64,000 nucleotides of DNA from JAGNZR01 sp051646055 (GTDB lineage Bacteria; Fusobacteriota; Fusobacteriia; Fusobacteriales; Fusobacteriaceae): the NCBI GenBank assembly GCA_051646055.1, contig JBOFCM010000189.1:1-64000 (forward strand), read 5' to 3'. The notes under the pieces were generated by a model that was not told where the DNA came from, did not search any database, and saw nothing but the letters and a program-made list of their open reading frames with translations. How positions within the stretch are numbered: position 1 is the stretch's first letter; each line of letters begins with the position of its first letter. Below are positions 17,253 to 25,474 of this stretch, piece by piece. The position numbers and the translations under genes are program-made.

Positions 17253-18386
17253 ATGTCCAAAAAAGATATCAAAATTCAAAATATTGATAAGTATTTTGAT
17301 GGTGTTCAAATTTTAAAAAATATTAATCTGGAGATAAAATCAGGAGAATTTTTCTCGATTTTAGGACCTTCAGGTTGTGGAAAAACAACGTTGCTAAGAA
17401 TGTTGGCAGGATTTATAGATCCAGACAAAGGTGCTATTTATTTGGGAGATACAGATTTGACAAAACTTCCTCCGAATAAGAGAAATGTAAATACCATATT
17501 TCAAAAATATGCTCTTTTTCCACACCTTACAGTCTATGAAAATGTAGCTTTTTCCCTAAGGTTGAAAAAAATGAAAGATAAAGAGATAGATGAAGAAGTG
17601 AAGAAATTTATAAAAATGGTGGGACTTGAGGAACACATATATAAGAAACCAAATCAGCTCTCAGGAGGGCAGCAGCAGAGAGTTTCCATAGCGAGAGCTC
17701 TTATAAATAAACCGGAAGTTCTCCTTTTGGATGAACCTCTTTCAGCTTTGGATGCGAAACTGAGACAAAATCTTCTTATAGAACTGGACACAATTCATGA
17801 AGAAGTGGGGATAACCTTTATATTTATAACTCATGATCAGCAGGAAGCTCTCTCTATCTCTGATAGAATAGCAGTTATGAATAAAGGAGAAGTTCTTCAG
17901 GTAGGAACGCCAGTAGAGGTTTATGAGGCGCCGGCAGACCCATTTGTAGCTGACTTTATAGGAGAAAATAATTTTTTCCAGGGAAGGGTAACAGAGATAA
18001 TAGATGGAGAGTATGCAAAAATAAACTCCCCTGAACTTGGTGAAATAGTGATTGAACAGGATAAAAAAGTTAAGTTAGGAGATAACGTAATGGTCTCCAT
18101 AAGACCTGAAAAAATAAAAGTTACAAAAACATCTCCTGAAACCAATTGGAGATTTAACACCGTTAAAGTCTGGGTGGATGAGCTTATATATTCAGGGTTC
18201 CAAAGTAAATATTTCACTTGGGTAAATGGTGATAAAAATATACTTTTCAAGGCATTCAAGCAACATGCTGTGTATTTTGACGATTCAGATTCAGAAGTTA
18301 TAAAGTGGAATGAAGAAGCATATATATCCTGGGATGCAGATGACGGATTCCTAGTTCAGGTGATTTCAGATGAAGAGAAAAATTAA
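17253..18386 (+). CDS. potA: Spermidine/putrescine ABC transporter ATPase
   Basis: A 377-residue ABC ATPase energising polyamine uptake. Walker A GPSGCGKT is at residues 38-45, the Q-loop in TIFQKYALFPHL, the signature LSGGQQQRVSIARAL, Walker B VLLLDEPLSALD and the H-loop FITHDQQEAL. The C-terminal ~130 residues form a TOBE-type regulatory domain, typical of PotA/MalK-like proteins. FQKYALFPHLTVYENVAF is particularly PotA-like. It overlaps potB by 17 bases. The start is ATG 17253 with GGAGGT upstream. Confidence 0.93.
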   Translation: MSKKDIKIQNIDKYFDGVQILKNINLEIKSGEFFSILGPSGCGKTTLLRMLAGFIDPDKGAIYLGDTDLTKLPPNKRNVNTIFQKYALFPHLTVYENVAFSLRLKKMKDKEIDEEVKKFIKMVGLEEHIYKKPNQLSGGQQQRVSIARALINKPEVLLLDEPLSALDAKLRQNLLIELDTIHEEVGITFIFITHDQQEALSISDRIAVMNKGEVLQVGTPVEVYEAPADPFVADFIGENNFFQGRVTEIIDGEYAKINSPELGEIVIEQDKKVKLGDNVMVSIRPEKIKVTKTSPETNWRFNTVKVWVDELIYSGFQSKYFTWVNGDKNILFKAFKQHAVYFDDSDSEVIKWNEEAYISWDADDGFLVQVISDEEKN

Positions 18387-19236
18387 TTTAGGTGCAGCCT
18401 ATACCTTGCCTATAACTTTTTGGCTTTCTATATTTTTTGTAATACCTATGGTTATAGTTATGGTTTATTCAGTTTTGAAAAAAGGGAATTATGGAGGTGT
18501 TGAGTTTCAATTTTCTTTGGAAAGCTTCCAAGTTTTTTCAGATCCCGTTTTTTATCTGGTTTTATGGAGGACAATATATCTTTCTGTTATAGTAACTGTG
18601 CTAACAGTAATTTTAGCAATACCTACAGCATATTACATAGCCAGATCTAAGTATAAAAAAGAGTTGCTTTTCTTAGTTATCATACCCTTTTGGACAAATT
18701 TTTTAGTGAGAATATATTCTTGGATTGCTCTTTTGGGAAATAACGGATTTTTAAATAATATGCTGGGAAAAGTCGGGATAGCTCCCGTACAATTTTTGTA
18801 TAACAGCTGGGCAGTAATAATAATAACAGTTTATACTTCACTGCCTTTTGCAATACTTCCCCTATATTCAGTTATAGAGAAATATGATTTTTCCCTTGTA
18901 GAGGCGGCAAGAGATTTGGGAGCAACCAATGCACAGGCTTTTTTTAAGGTTTTTCTTCCAAATATAAAACCAGGAATAGTTACGGCGGTTCTTTTTACAT
19001 TTATACCTAGTTTGGGATCTTATGCTGTACCCAAATTAGTAGGGGGAACAAAATCTGTTATGTTAGGAAACCTTATAGCTCAGCATCTTACAGTAACAAG
19101 GAACTGGCCATTAGCTTCAGTGATTTCAGGTGCCTTAATAATTGTAACCTCTCTCACTATAATTGTTTTTATGAAACTAAGTTCAGATAAAAAAAATATA
19201 ATTCAGGTAGAGGAGGTAAAAGATGGCGATGAATAG
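18370..19236 (+). CDS. potB: Polyamine ABC transporter permease PotB
   Basis: A 288-residue permease with about six membrane segments. The coupling-loop motif EAARDLGATNAQAFFKVFLPNIKPG (EAA motif, near residues 177-200) contacts PotA. WTNFLVRIYSWIALLG is characteristic of PotB. It forms the membrane channel with PotC. The start codon lies within the end of potA, and the end overlaps potC by 14 bases, so the three genes are translationally coupled. Confidence 0.92.
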   Translation: MKRKINLGAAYTLPITFWLSIFFVIPMVIVMVYSVLKKGNYGGVEFQFSLESFQVFSDPVFYLVLWRTIYLSVIVTVLTVILAIPTAYYIARSKYKKELLFLVIIPFWTNFLVRIYSWIALLGNNGFLNNMLGKVGIAPVQFLYNSWAVIIITVYTSLPFAILPLYSVIEKYDFSLVEAARDLGATNAQAFFKVFLPNIKPGIVTAVLFTFIPSLGSYAVPKLVGGTKSVMLGNLIAQHLTVTRNWPLASVISGALIIVTSLTIIVFMKLSSDKKNIIQVEEVKDGDE

Positions 19237-20002
19237 GAGAAAAACGTCTCTCTTTTTCTTTGTTTTTTCCATGTTGTTTTTTTATTTTCCGCTGCTACTT
19301 CTCATCGTATACTCTTTTAACGATGGAAAAGCCATGGCATGGAAAGGGTTTTCACTAAAATGGTATGAGGAACTCTTTATGTATTCAGATAACATTTGGA
19401 ACTCTTTTAAATATAGTATTGTAATAGCAGTTTTATCAGCCATGATTTCAACTGCTATAGGGACCTTAGCAGCAATTGGACTCCAATGGTATAATTTTAA
19501 GTATAAAAAAGTTTTAAAAATCATGACTTATCTACCCTTAGTTATTCCAGATATAATAATGGGAGTTTCACTGCTAATTCTTTTTACAACGATAAAGTTT
19601 AATTTGGGGCTTACAACAATATTTATAGCTCACACAACTTTTAATATCCCATTTGTACTTTTTATAGTGATATCAAGGCTTGAAGAGTTTGATTTTTCTA
19701 TTGTAGAAGCTGCTTATGATTTAGGGGCAACAGAGATTGAAACCTTAAAAAAGGTGATATTACCTATGCTTATGCCTGCGATAATCTCAGGATTTCTAAT
19801 ATCGGTAACTCTCTCTTTTGATGATTTTGTAACTACTTTCTTTGTTGCAGGACCGGGATCTTCCACACTTCCATTGAGGATATACTCCATGATAAGACTG
19901 GGTGTATCTCCTGTAATAAATGCTCTTTCTGTGCTTCTAATAGGTGGAGCTATATTATTGACAATATCTACTAAAAGCCTGCAGAGGTACATAGTTAAAT
20001 AA
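19223..20002 (+). CDS. potC: Polyamine ABC transporter permease PotC
   Basis: A 259-residue six-segment permease. MAWKGFSLKWYEELF at the N-terminus and the EAA loop EAAYDLGATEIETLKKVILP are typical of PotC, as is SFDDFVTTFFVAGPGSSTLP. It pairs with PotB. The usual next gene, potD for the periplasmic binding protein, is not here; a promoter and a cyclophilin lipoprotein follow instead. Start ATG 19223 overlaps potB. Confidence 0.92.
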   Translation: MAMNRRKTSLFFFVFSMLFFYFPLLLLIVYSFNDGKAMAWKGFSLKWYEELFMYSDNIWNSFKYSIVIAVLSAMISTAIGTLAAIGLQWYNFKYKKVLKIMTYLPLVIPDIIMGVSLLILFTTIKFNLGLTTIFIAHTTFNIPFVLFIVISRLEEFDFSIVEAAYDLGATEIETLKKVILPMLMPAIISGFLISVTLSFDDFVTTFFVAGPGSSTLPLRIYSMIRLGVSPVINALSVLLIGGAILLTISTKSLQRYIVK

Positions 20003-20006
20003 AAGG

Positions 20007-20035
20007 TTTACTATCTTGCAAAAATATAGTAAAAT
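20007..20035 (+). promoter_or_regulatory. Likely promoter of the cyclophilin lipoprotein gene
   Basis: TTTACT at 20007-20012 and TAAAAT at 20030-20035 are separated by 17 bases, right after the potC stop codon and 53 bases before the start codon. Confidence 0.5.
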
Positions 20036-20087
20036 AAATCAAAATGTAGATAAATAAAAAGCGGATTAGAAATTTGGAGGATTTGAC

Positions 20088-20993
20088 ATGAAAAAAATAT
20101 TAGGAATAGCAGTTTCTATATTGTTGCTAGTTGTTTTGGGTGGGTGTTCCAATGCAACAAAATTTTTAGGAATAGATTCTGGTGTAAAATATAACAATAT
20201 AAGTGCAGTATTTGTCACAACTCAGGGAGATATAGAGGTATATCTGTATCCTGAGGCTGCTCCTGTTACAGTTGCAAATTTTATTAATTTAGCGAAAAGA
20301 GGGTATTATAACAATACAAAAATTCACAGAGCTATTGAAAACTTCATGGCCCAGGGAGGAGATCCTACTGGCACAGGTCAAGGGGGTCCTGGATATACAA
20401 TATCTGACGAGACTGTGAAATGGTTAGATTTTTTCCAGCCTGGAATGCTAGCTATGGCAAATGCAGGTCCTGATACAGGAGGTTCACAATTTTTTATAAC
20501 TACACAACCAGCTGAATGGTTAAATGGAAAACATACGGTTTTTGGAGAAACTATCAAGGATGAAGACTATCAAAATACTAGTAACTTGGAAGTAGGAGAT
20601 GTTATAAAAGAGGTTAAAATAATAGGAAATGCAGATTTGTTGCTTTCTATGAATAAAAATCAAGTTGAAGAGTGGAATAGAATACTGGATGAAAAGTATC
20701 CAGGCCTAAAAAAATATCCGATAAAGGATATAAGCGAGTTTGGAGCTCAGAAAGCTGAATATGATATGGAGATGGAAAATATCTATTCTAGAAAGAAAGC
20801 GGATGAGAAAGAGATTAAACTCAGTCCAGTTCCGAGATTTATAAAAGCTGTGGGAGATAAATTTAAAAGAGAAAAACCTGAAGAGGAGATTGAAACAATG
20901 TATTTCTCTGAAAGCCAGGAAATTTCAACAACCTCAGAGGGAGATTCAGGGACTTTTATTCCTACTTCTTCTGGTGTAAATTTAATTCCATAA
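20088..20993 (+). CDS. Cyclophilin-type peptidyl-prolyl isomerase lipoprotein
   Basis: A 301-residue predicted lipoprotein. The signal ends in a lipobox VLGGC with Cys20. Residues about 40-185 form a cyclophilin domain (VFVTTQGDIEVYLYPEAAP, KIHRAIENFMAQGGDPTG, GGSQFFITTQPAEWLNGKH) with the catalytic Arg of the HRAIENFMAQGG block. Roughly 110 further residues are charged and of unknown function. It would accelerate proline isomerisation of exported proteins at the inner face of the periplasm or on the outer membrane. It has its own promoter-like sequence and ends at a bidirectional terminator. Confidence 0.9.
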   Translation: MKKILGIAVSILLLVVLGGCSNATKFLGIDSGVKYNNISAVFVTTQGDIEVYLYPEAAPVTVANFINLAKRGYYNNTKIHRAIENFMAQGGDPTGTGQGGPGYTISDETVKWLDFFQPGMLAMANAGPDTGGSQFFITTQPAEWLNGKHTVFGETIKDEDYQNTSNLEVGDVIKEVKIIGNADLLLSMNKNQVEEWNRILDEKYPGLKKYPIKDISEFGAQKAEYDMEMENIYSRKKADEKEIKLSPVPRFIKAVGDKFKREKPEEEIETMYFSESQEISTTSEGDSGTFIPTSSGVNLIP

Positions 20994-20997
20994 AATT

Positions 20998-21043
20998 AAA
21001 AGAGATAACTTTAAACTTCTTTGAAGTCAGTTATCTCTTTTTT
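20998..21043. terminator. Bidirectional terminator after the cyclophilin gene
   Basis: The arms 20998-21010 and 21029-21041 pair perfectly over 13 bases, with a smaller inner hairpin (21015-21019 with 21023-21027). It sits between convergent genes, with an A tract on one side and a T tract on the other. Confidence 0.9.
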
Positions 21044-21045
21044 GT

Positions 21046-21783
21046 TTACTTAAAAAGTTCTAGAACTTCTTTAGAATATTTTCCTGAGTCGTCATGGGTA
21101 ATGAGAGGAGGTAGGACAGTCAATCCCTCTTTTCCGTATTTTACTCCTTCCACAAGAAGAATTTTAGCAATTTTACCGGTTTTAGAGTGGCAGAACTGAA
21201 TTTTTTTTGGTTCTATTGAGTATTTTCTCATAGTTTCCAAAATGTCCATCATTCTATCTGCCCGGTGCACGATGGCAAAATAACCTTTATCCTTTAAAAG
21301 GTTTGAGGCTACTTGCACAATCTCTTCTAGAGTTATAGAGATTTCATGTCTTGCTAAAGTCAGCTGGTCCAAATCGTTTAAAAGATTTTCATTGCCGTGA
21401 TATTTGAAAAATGGAGGATTTGTAACTACTGCATCAATACTTCCATGTTCGAAATGTTTTTTCCAGTTTTTCATATCATCGTGGAGAATTTCAATTTGAT
21501 TTTGAAGATTGTTTAACTGGATATTTCTTTCTGCCAAATCAAATGAAACTTCCTGAAGTTCAATACCATAAATTTTTGCCTTGGTTCTTTTGGATAAAAA
21601 TAGTGGAATAGCACCATTTCCAGTCCCTAAATCCACAACTTTATTGACTCCTCTGCCCAGTGATACAAATTCAGCCACAAGAAGTGAGTCCATACTAAAA
21701 TTAAAAAAATCACTTCGCTGTATAATTTTTAGATTTTCCTTTTGAAGGAGATCTATTATAGTCTCTTTTTCATGTTTAAGCAT
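21046..21783 (-). CDS. TrmN6-like (YfiC family) tRNA/SAM-dependent methyltransferase
   Basis: A 245-residue class I SAM methyltransferase. Motif I is VVDLGTGNGAIPLFLS and motif IV is VVTNPPFFKYHG, the NPPF type seen in N6-adenine methyltransferases; the family match is YfiC/TrmN6, which methylates A37 of tRNA-Val. The N-terminal LLQKENLKIIQRSDFFNFSMDS is typical. I place the start at ATG 21783 because AGGAGG lies 8 bases before it; a longer in-frame start at 21897 would lie deep inside the upstream gene. It overlaps that gene by 8 bases, so the pair is translationally coupled. Substrate specificity is inference. Confidence 0.85.
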   Translation of the reverse strand: MLKHEKETIIDLLQKENLKIIQRSDFFNFSMDSLLVAEFVSLGRGVNKVVDLGTGNGAIPLFLSKRTKAKIYGIELQEVSFDLAERNIQLNNLQNQIEILHDDMKNWKKHFEHGSIDAVVTNPPFFKYHGNENLLNDLDQLTLARHEISITLEEIVQVASNLLKDKGYFAIVHRADRMMDILETMRKYSIEPKKIQFCHSKTGKIAKILLVEGVKYGKEGLTVLPPLITHDDSGKYSKEVLELFK

Positions 21784-22588
21784 CTCTGCCAACCTCCTGA
21801 ATTTTTTTGACAATATCATTATAGAAATTTTCACCAAGGGTGAAAATGATTGTATCTTTATAGGCCAGATAGAAAGGAACATAATTTTTCTCTTCAAAAC
21901 CTACTGGATTACTTCTTCTGAAAAAAGGAGAAGAGGTAAAATCTAAATTGATACAAGCTATATTATAATAATCTTCAGTTATAAAATTGTTTGTAAAATC
22001 GTCTGGAAGTGTTATAAAAACCCTGCTTAGGTCATCTTCTGACAAAATTTCCAATGGCCACAGAGAGCACACTAAAGGTTTTAACCCTATAATCTGTTCA
22101 AAGGTCATATTTTTTTCCAAGGCTATCCCATGTATAGAACAGAGTGTAGAGCAGTTATCAGGTTTATATGAGCACGAGCACATATCTATCTCATTTTCTA
22201 AAAATTCCTCTGGAATAAGACCTGGATCATTCTTTATACTTTCAGTTATTTCTTTTGAAGAAAGTCCAAAGTTTTCTAAAATAGATGGTATTTTTGTTTT
22301 GTTATCATATTTCTCGAAATTTTCCAGAAGAAAATCTCTTGTTTTATCTGAAAAAACTACAGGATTATCTCCACAACAAGGATCCTGGCAATTGAAACAG
22401 TCGAAATTTGAAAGTTTAGTGAAAATATTGAAATCTACAGTAGCCGGGATTTCACGTCCTTCAAAATTTATAGAAGTTTCTAGAGTATCTATCTGTTTAA
22501 AATATTTTCTAGCTAATCGTTCTTTTGCTTTTGTAACTTTAAAAACTTTTTCCCCTTTGGGGTGGTTTAGAAATAAAAGATATTTCAT
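21776..22588 (-). CDS. Cysteine-cluster protein of YkgJ/DUF3109 type, function unknown
   Basis: A 270-residue soluble protein with two cysteine clusters: CFNCQDPCCGDNPVVFS near residue 65 and CSCSYKPDNCSTLC near 140, followed by KPLVCSLWPLEIL near 175. The last block resembles the C-x-L-x-P motif of YkgJ/DUF3109 proteins, which are thought to bind zinc or an Fe-S cluster. No enzymatic function is known to me. The gene is first in a two-gene minus-strand operon with the TrmN6-like methyltransferase, which could mean a role in RNA modification, but this is guesswork. Start ATG at 22588 has GGAGGA upstream. Confidence 0.75.
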   Translation of the reverse strand: MKYLLFLNHPKGEKVFKVTKAKERLARKYFKQIDTLETSINFEGREIPATVDFNIFTKLSNFDCFNCQDPCCGDNPVVFSDKTRDFLLENFEKYDNKTKIPSILENFGLSSKEITESIKNDPGLIPEEFLENEIDMCSCSYKPDNCSTLCSIHGIALEKNMTFEQIIGLKPLVCSLWPLEILSEDDLSRVFITLPDDFTNNFITEDYYNIACINLDFTSSPFFRRSNPVGFEEKNYVPFYLAYKDTIIFTLGENFYNDIVKKIQEVGRDA

Positions 22589-22705
22589 ATTCCTCCTCTA
22601 TAGTCAATGAATAAAAATTATAATTAATTAATTATATTATAACATAAATTCAAGAAAATATGGTAAAATGTAGTGTGAAAATGAAAAAATTCTGGAGGAA
22701 AAATA

Positions 22706-23350
22706 ATGGAAAAAATTCAGTTCAAAGGAAGTGTGTTATTAAATCCTGTTCCGGTGGTATTGATAACTTCTAAAAATAAAGAGGGTAAATCCAATGTCTT
22801 TACAGTGGCATGGACAGGGACAGTGTGTACAAAACCTCCTATGCTTTCAATCTCCATAAGACCAGAGAGATTATCTTACGAGTATATAGCTGAAACTATG
22901 GAGTTTACCGTAAATATTCCGAATCGTAACATGGCTAGAGAAACAGATTTTTGTGGAGTTATCTCTGGAAAACAGGTGGACAAAATAAAGCAGATGGAAT
23001 TTACCATGGTGACAGGGAAAGAGATAGATGTAGACTATATAAAAGAGTGTCCAGTGAATATAGAGTGTAAAGTTAAGCAGATAATAAAACTAGGAACTCA
23101 TGATCTTTTCCTCGCTGAAGTAGTTCAATCACATATAGATGAAAACCTCATGGATGAGAAAGGTAAAATTTGTTTGGAGAAAGCGGACCTTTTGAGCTAC
23201 TGCCATGGGGAGTACTTTCCTATGGAGCGAAAAGCGGTCGGAAAATTCGGTTATTCAGTGGCAAAAAATAAATATATAAAAAAAGAATACGATGAAAAAT
23301 ATGGAGCAGTTTCCAAAAAGAAAGCTGGAAAGTTTATTGTGAAAAAGTAG
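22706..23350 (+). CDS. Flavin reductase-like (flavoredoxin family) FMN-binding protein
   Basis: A 214-residue protein of the flavin-reductase-like/flavoredoxin family. The N-terminus FKGSVLLNPVPVVLITS and the stretch KSNVFTVAWTGTVCTKPPML followed by SISIRPERLSYEYI are characteristic of the FMN-binding split barrel. Family members reduce flavins or transfer electrons in anaerobes. The tail (GKFGYSVAKNKYIKKEYDEKYG) is Lys-rich. It is preceded by an AT-rich intergenic region shared with the divergent cysteine-cluster gene; a TAAAAT at 22664-22669 may be its -10. Start ATG 22706 with TGGAGG upstream. Confidence 0.85.
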   Translation: MEKIQFKGSVLLNPVPVVLITSKNKEGKSNVFTVAWTGTVCTKPPMLSISIRPERLSYEYIAETMEFTVNIPNRNMARETDFCGVISGKQVDKIKQMEFTMVTGKEIDVDYIKECPVNIECKVKQIIKLGTHDLFLAEVVQSHIDENLMDEKGKICLEKADLLSYCHGEYFPMERKAVGKFGYSVAKNKYIKKEYDEKYGAVSKKKAGKFIVKK

Positions 23351-23371
23351 AATGTTCTGTCTTTAAAAAAA

Positions 23372-23400
23372 TTGAAGGAAGAGACAAAATAAGTTATAAT
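23372..23400 (+). promoter_or_regulatory. Promoter of ktrB-ktrA
   Basis: TTGAAG at 23372-23377 and TATAAT at 23395-23400 with a 17-base spacer, 41 bases before the ktrB start codon. Confidence 0.65.
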
Positions 23401-23441
23401 AAAAGCATTGATTAAAAAAATGGGGTTAGGGGAAATAAAAT

Positions 23442-24785
23442 ATGAATATAATAGAGTTTATAAAAAAGACCTCCTCTTCAAGAAAGATGATTCTCGCTTT
23501 TTTGGGAGCAGCTTTTTTAGGAAGTTTAATTTTAATGTTACCTTTTTGTCTTCAAGCGGGGCAAAAAATTAGTTTTTTAACGGCATTATTTACAATAACT
23601 TCAGCCATATGTGTAACAGGACTTTCTGTTGTAGATGTAAGCAAAGTTTTTTCGGTCCCGGGACAGATTGTGATTCTTATCTTTATCCAGCTAGGCGGAT
23701 TGGGGATAATGACCTTTTCATCCATGCTTTTTCTGATTGCAGGAAAGAAGATGACTTTTCATGAAAGGATGGTCCTTAGAGATGAAAGAAATGCTGATTC
23801 AGGAGAGATAACAGATTTTATAAAGAAAATTTTTAGCACAGTATTTATAATTGAAACTATAGGAGCTTTTATTTTGACTATGATTTTTATGGATAAAATG
23901 CAATATAGTTTTCAAAAAGCTCTATATTATGGCGTTTTTCATTCGGTGTCGGCTTTCTGTAATGCAGGATTTTCGTTGTACAGTGACTCCCTTGAAAGTT
24001 TTTCGAAAAATGGAATTTTAAATCTGACCATTGCCTATCTTATAATTTTGGGTGGAATAGGATTCGCAGTTATAAATTCTTTTATTATGGCGATAAGAAA
24101 GGATATAAAGAGATTTAATCTGACATCTAAACTAGCTATATTTATCTCCATAATCTTAACTTTTGGAGGGATGTTACTGATATTTATATTGGAATATAAC
24201 AATCCTGCTACCATAGGAAATATGAAATTTATAGATAAAGGTATAGCTAGTTTTTTTCAGAGTGTAACACTGAGAACAGCTGGGTTTAATACCATTCCTA
24301 TAGGGGCTATGGAGAGTGGAACTATATTTCTTTCCTGTATTCTCATGTTTATAGGAGCTTCACCAGGATCGACAGGTGGTGGAATAAAAACTACCACTTT
24401 AGGTGTGTTGGCTTTTTATGTTATGGGAGTAGTCAGAGGAAGAGAGAATATAGAGATGTTCAACAGAAGTATAGCATGGGATATTTTGAATCGTGCCCTG
24501 GCAATACTGGTAATATCCATAGTTTATGTAGGGGCTGTCATACTTTTGATATTGACCAGTGACGGATTTAGGTTTGAACAGATTGTGTTTGAGGTTATAT
24601 CGGCATTTGCAACTGTAGGATTATCTATGGGTATAACTTCTGAATTGTCTATATTTGCAAGAATACTTATTATAATGACAATGTTTATAGGAAGATTGGG
24701 GCCATTGACTTTTGCTCTGGCAATAGGGGAAACAAAAAGAAAAGAGAGATTTGCATATCCAAAAGAGAATATTCTTGTGGGATAG
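23442..24785 (+). CDS. ktrB: KtrB/TrkH-type potassium channel subunit
   Basis: A 447-residue membrane protein with four repeated M1-P-M2 units. The four pore loops with their conserved glycines are readable as AICVTGLSVVD, SAFCNAGFSLY, LRTAGFNTIP and FATVGLSMGI. Length and partnership with a 218-residue RCK protein directly downstream fit KtrB (about 450 aa) rather than the TrkH/TrkA pair, where TrkA is about 450 aa. It takes up K+, usually Na+-dependently. The 3' end is 9 bases from ktrA. Confidence 0.92.
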   Translation: MNIIEFIKKTSSSRKMILAFLGAAFLGSLILMLPFCLQAGQKISFLTALFTITSAICVTGLSVVDVSKVFSVPGQIVILIFIQLGGLGIMTFSSMLFLIAGKKMTFHERMVLRDERNADSGEITDFIKKIFSTVFIIETIGAFILTMIFMDKMQYSFQKALYYGVFHSVSAFCNAGFSLYSDSLESFSKNGILNLTIAYLIILGGIGFAVINSFIMAIRKDIKRFNLTSKLAIFISIILTFGGMLLIFILEYNNPATIGNMKFIDKGIASFFQSVTLRTAGFNTIPIGAMESGTIFLSCILMFIGASPGSTGGGIKTTTLGVLAFYVMGVVRGRENIEMFNRSIAWDILNRALAILVISIVYVGAVILLILTSDGFRFEQIVFEVISAFATVGLSMGITSELSIFARILIIMTMFIGRLGPLTFALAIGETKRKERFAYPKENILVG

Positions 24786-24794
24786 GGAGGAAAT

Positions 24795-25451
24795 ATGAAG
24801 CAATATTTGGTTGTAGGATTGGGAAGATTTGGTTCGAGTATAGCTCAGACTCTTTACGAGTCCAATGAAGAGGTTTTGGCGATAGATATAAATAGCGACA
24901 GAGTTCAGAGTGTTATAAATGAAAAAATGGTTGAAAATGCCATAGTATTAGATGCAACAGATAGCACGACTTTAACTGAGCTTGGAGTAGAAAATTATAA
25001 TATAGCTTTTGTGTGTATAGGTGAGATAGAGGAAAGTATAATGGTCACCTTAAACTTGAAAGAACTAGGAGTTCCTAAAATTATAGCTAAGGCTGTTACT
25101 AAAAGCCACGGAAAAGTTTTAGCTAAAATAGGTGCTAATAAAGTAATATATCCTGAAGAGTACATGGGAAGAAGGGTAGCACAGTTATCCATGGAACCAA
25201 ACATGATTGAGCATGTGAGATTTTCACAGAATTTTCTTCTAGTAGAGATCAAATCTCCTTCTATCTTCTGGGATAAGACACTGATAGAGTCAGAAATAAG
25301 AAAAAATTATAATGCCACGGTTGTAGGAATAAAAAAAGAAGATGAAAGTTTTCAGCCTAACCCTAGTGCATATACTAAAATAGAAAAAGGAGATACGCTC
25401 CTTCTTATAACTGATGCAAAAACAGCTGAAGTTTTAGAAAATTTAAAATAA
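24795..25451 (+). CDS. ktrA: KtrA RCK regulatory subunit
   Basis: A 218-residue cytoplasmic gating protein. The N-terminal Rossmann domain starts YLVVGLGRFGSSIAQTL (GxGxxG) with acidic LAIDINSDRVQ, and the second half is an RCK_C domain (residues about 135-218, ending KGDTLLLITDAKTAEVLENL). It forms an octameric ring under KtrB and senses ATP/ADP or NAD. It lies 9 bases after ktrB with GGAGG upstream of ATG 24795. Confidence 0.92.
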   Translation: MKQYLVVGLGRFGSSIAQTLYESNEEVLAIDINSDRVQSVINEKMVENAIVLDATDSTTLTELGVENYNIAFVCIGEIEESIMVTLNLKELGVPKIIAKAVTKSHGKVLAKIGANKVIYPEEYMGRRVAQLSMEPNMIEHVRFSQNFLLVEIKSPSIFWDKTLIESEIRKNYNATVVGIKKEDESFQPNPSAYTKIEKGDTLLLITDAKTAEVLENLK

Positions 25452-25474
25452 AAAAATTAATCTATGGAGGCAAA

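Noticed and set aside
21987..22610. 207-residue open frame opposite the cysteine-cluster gene
   Set aside because: Low-complexity translation with no motif; it mirrors the real minus-strand gene and has no ribosome binding site.
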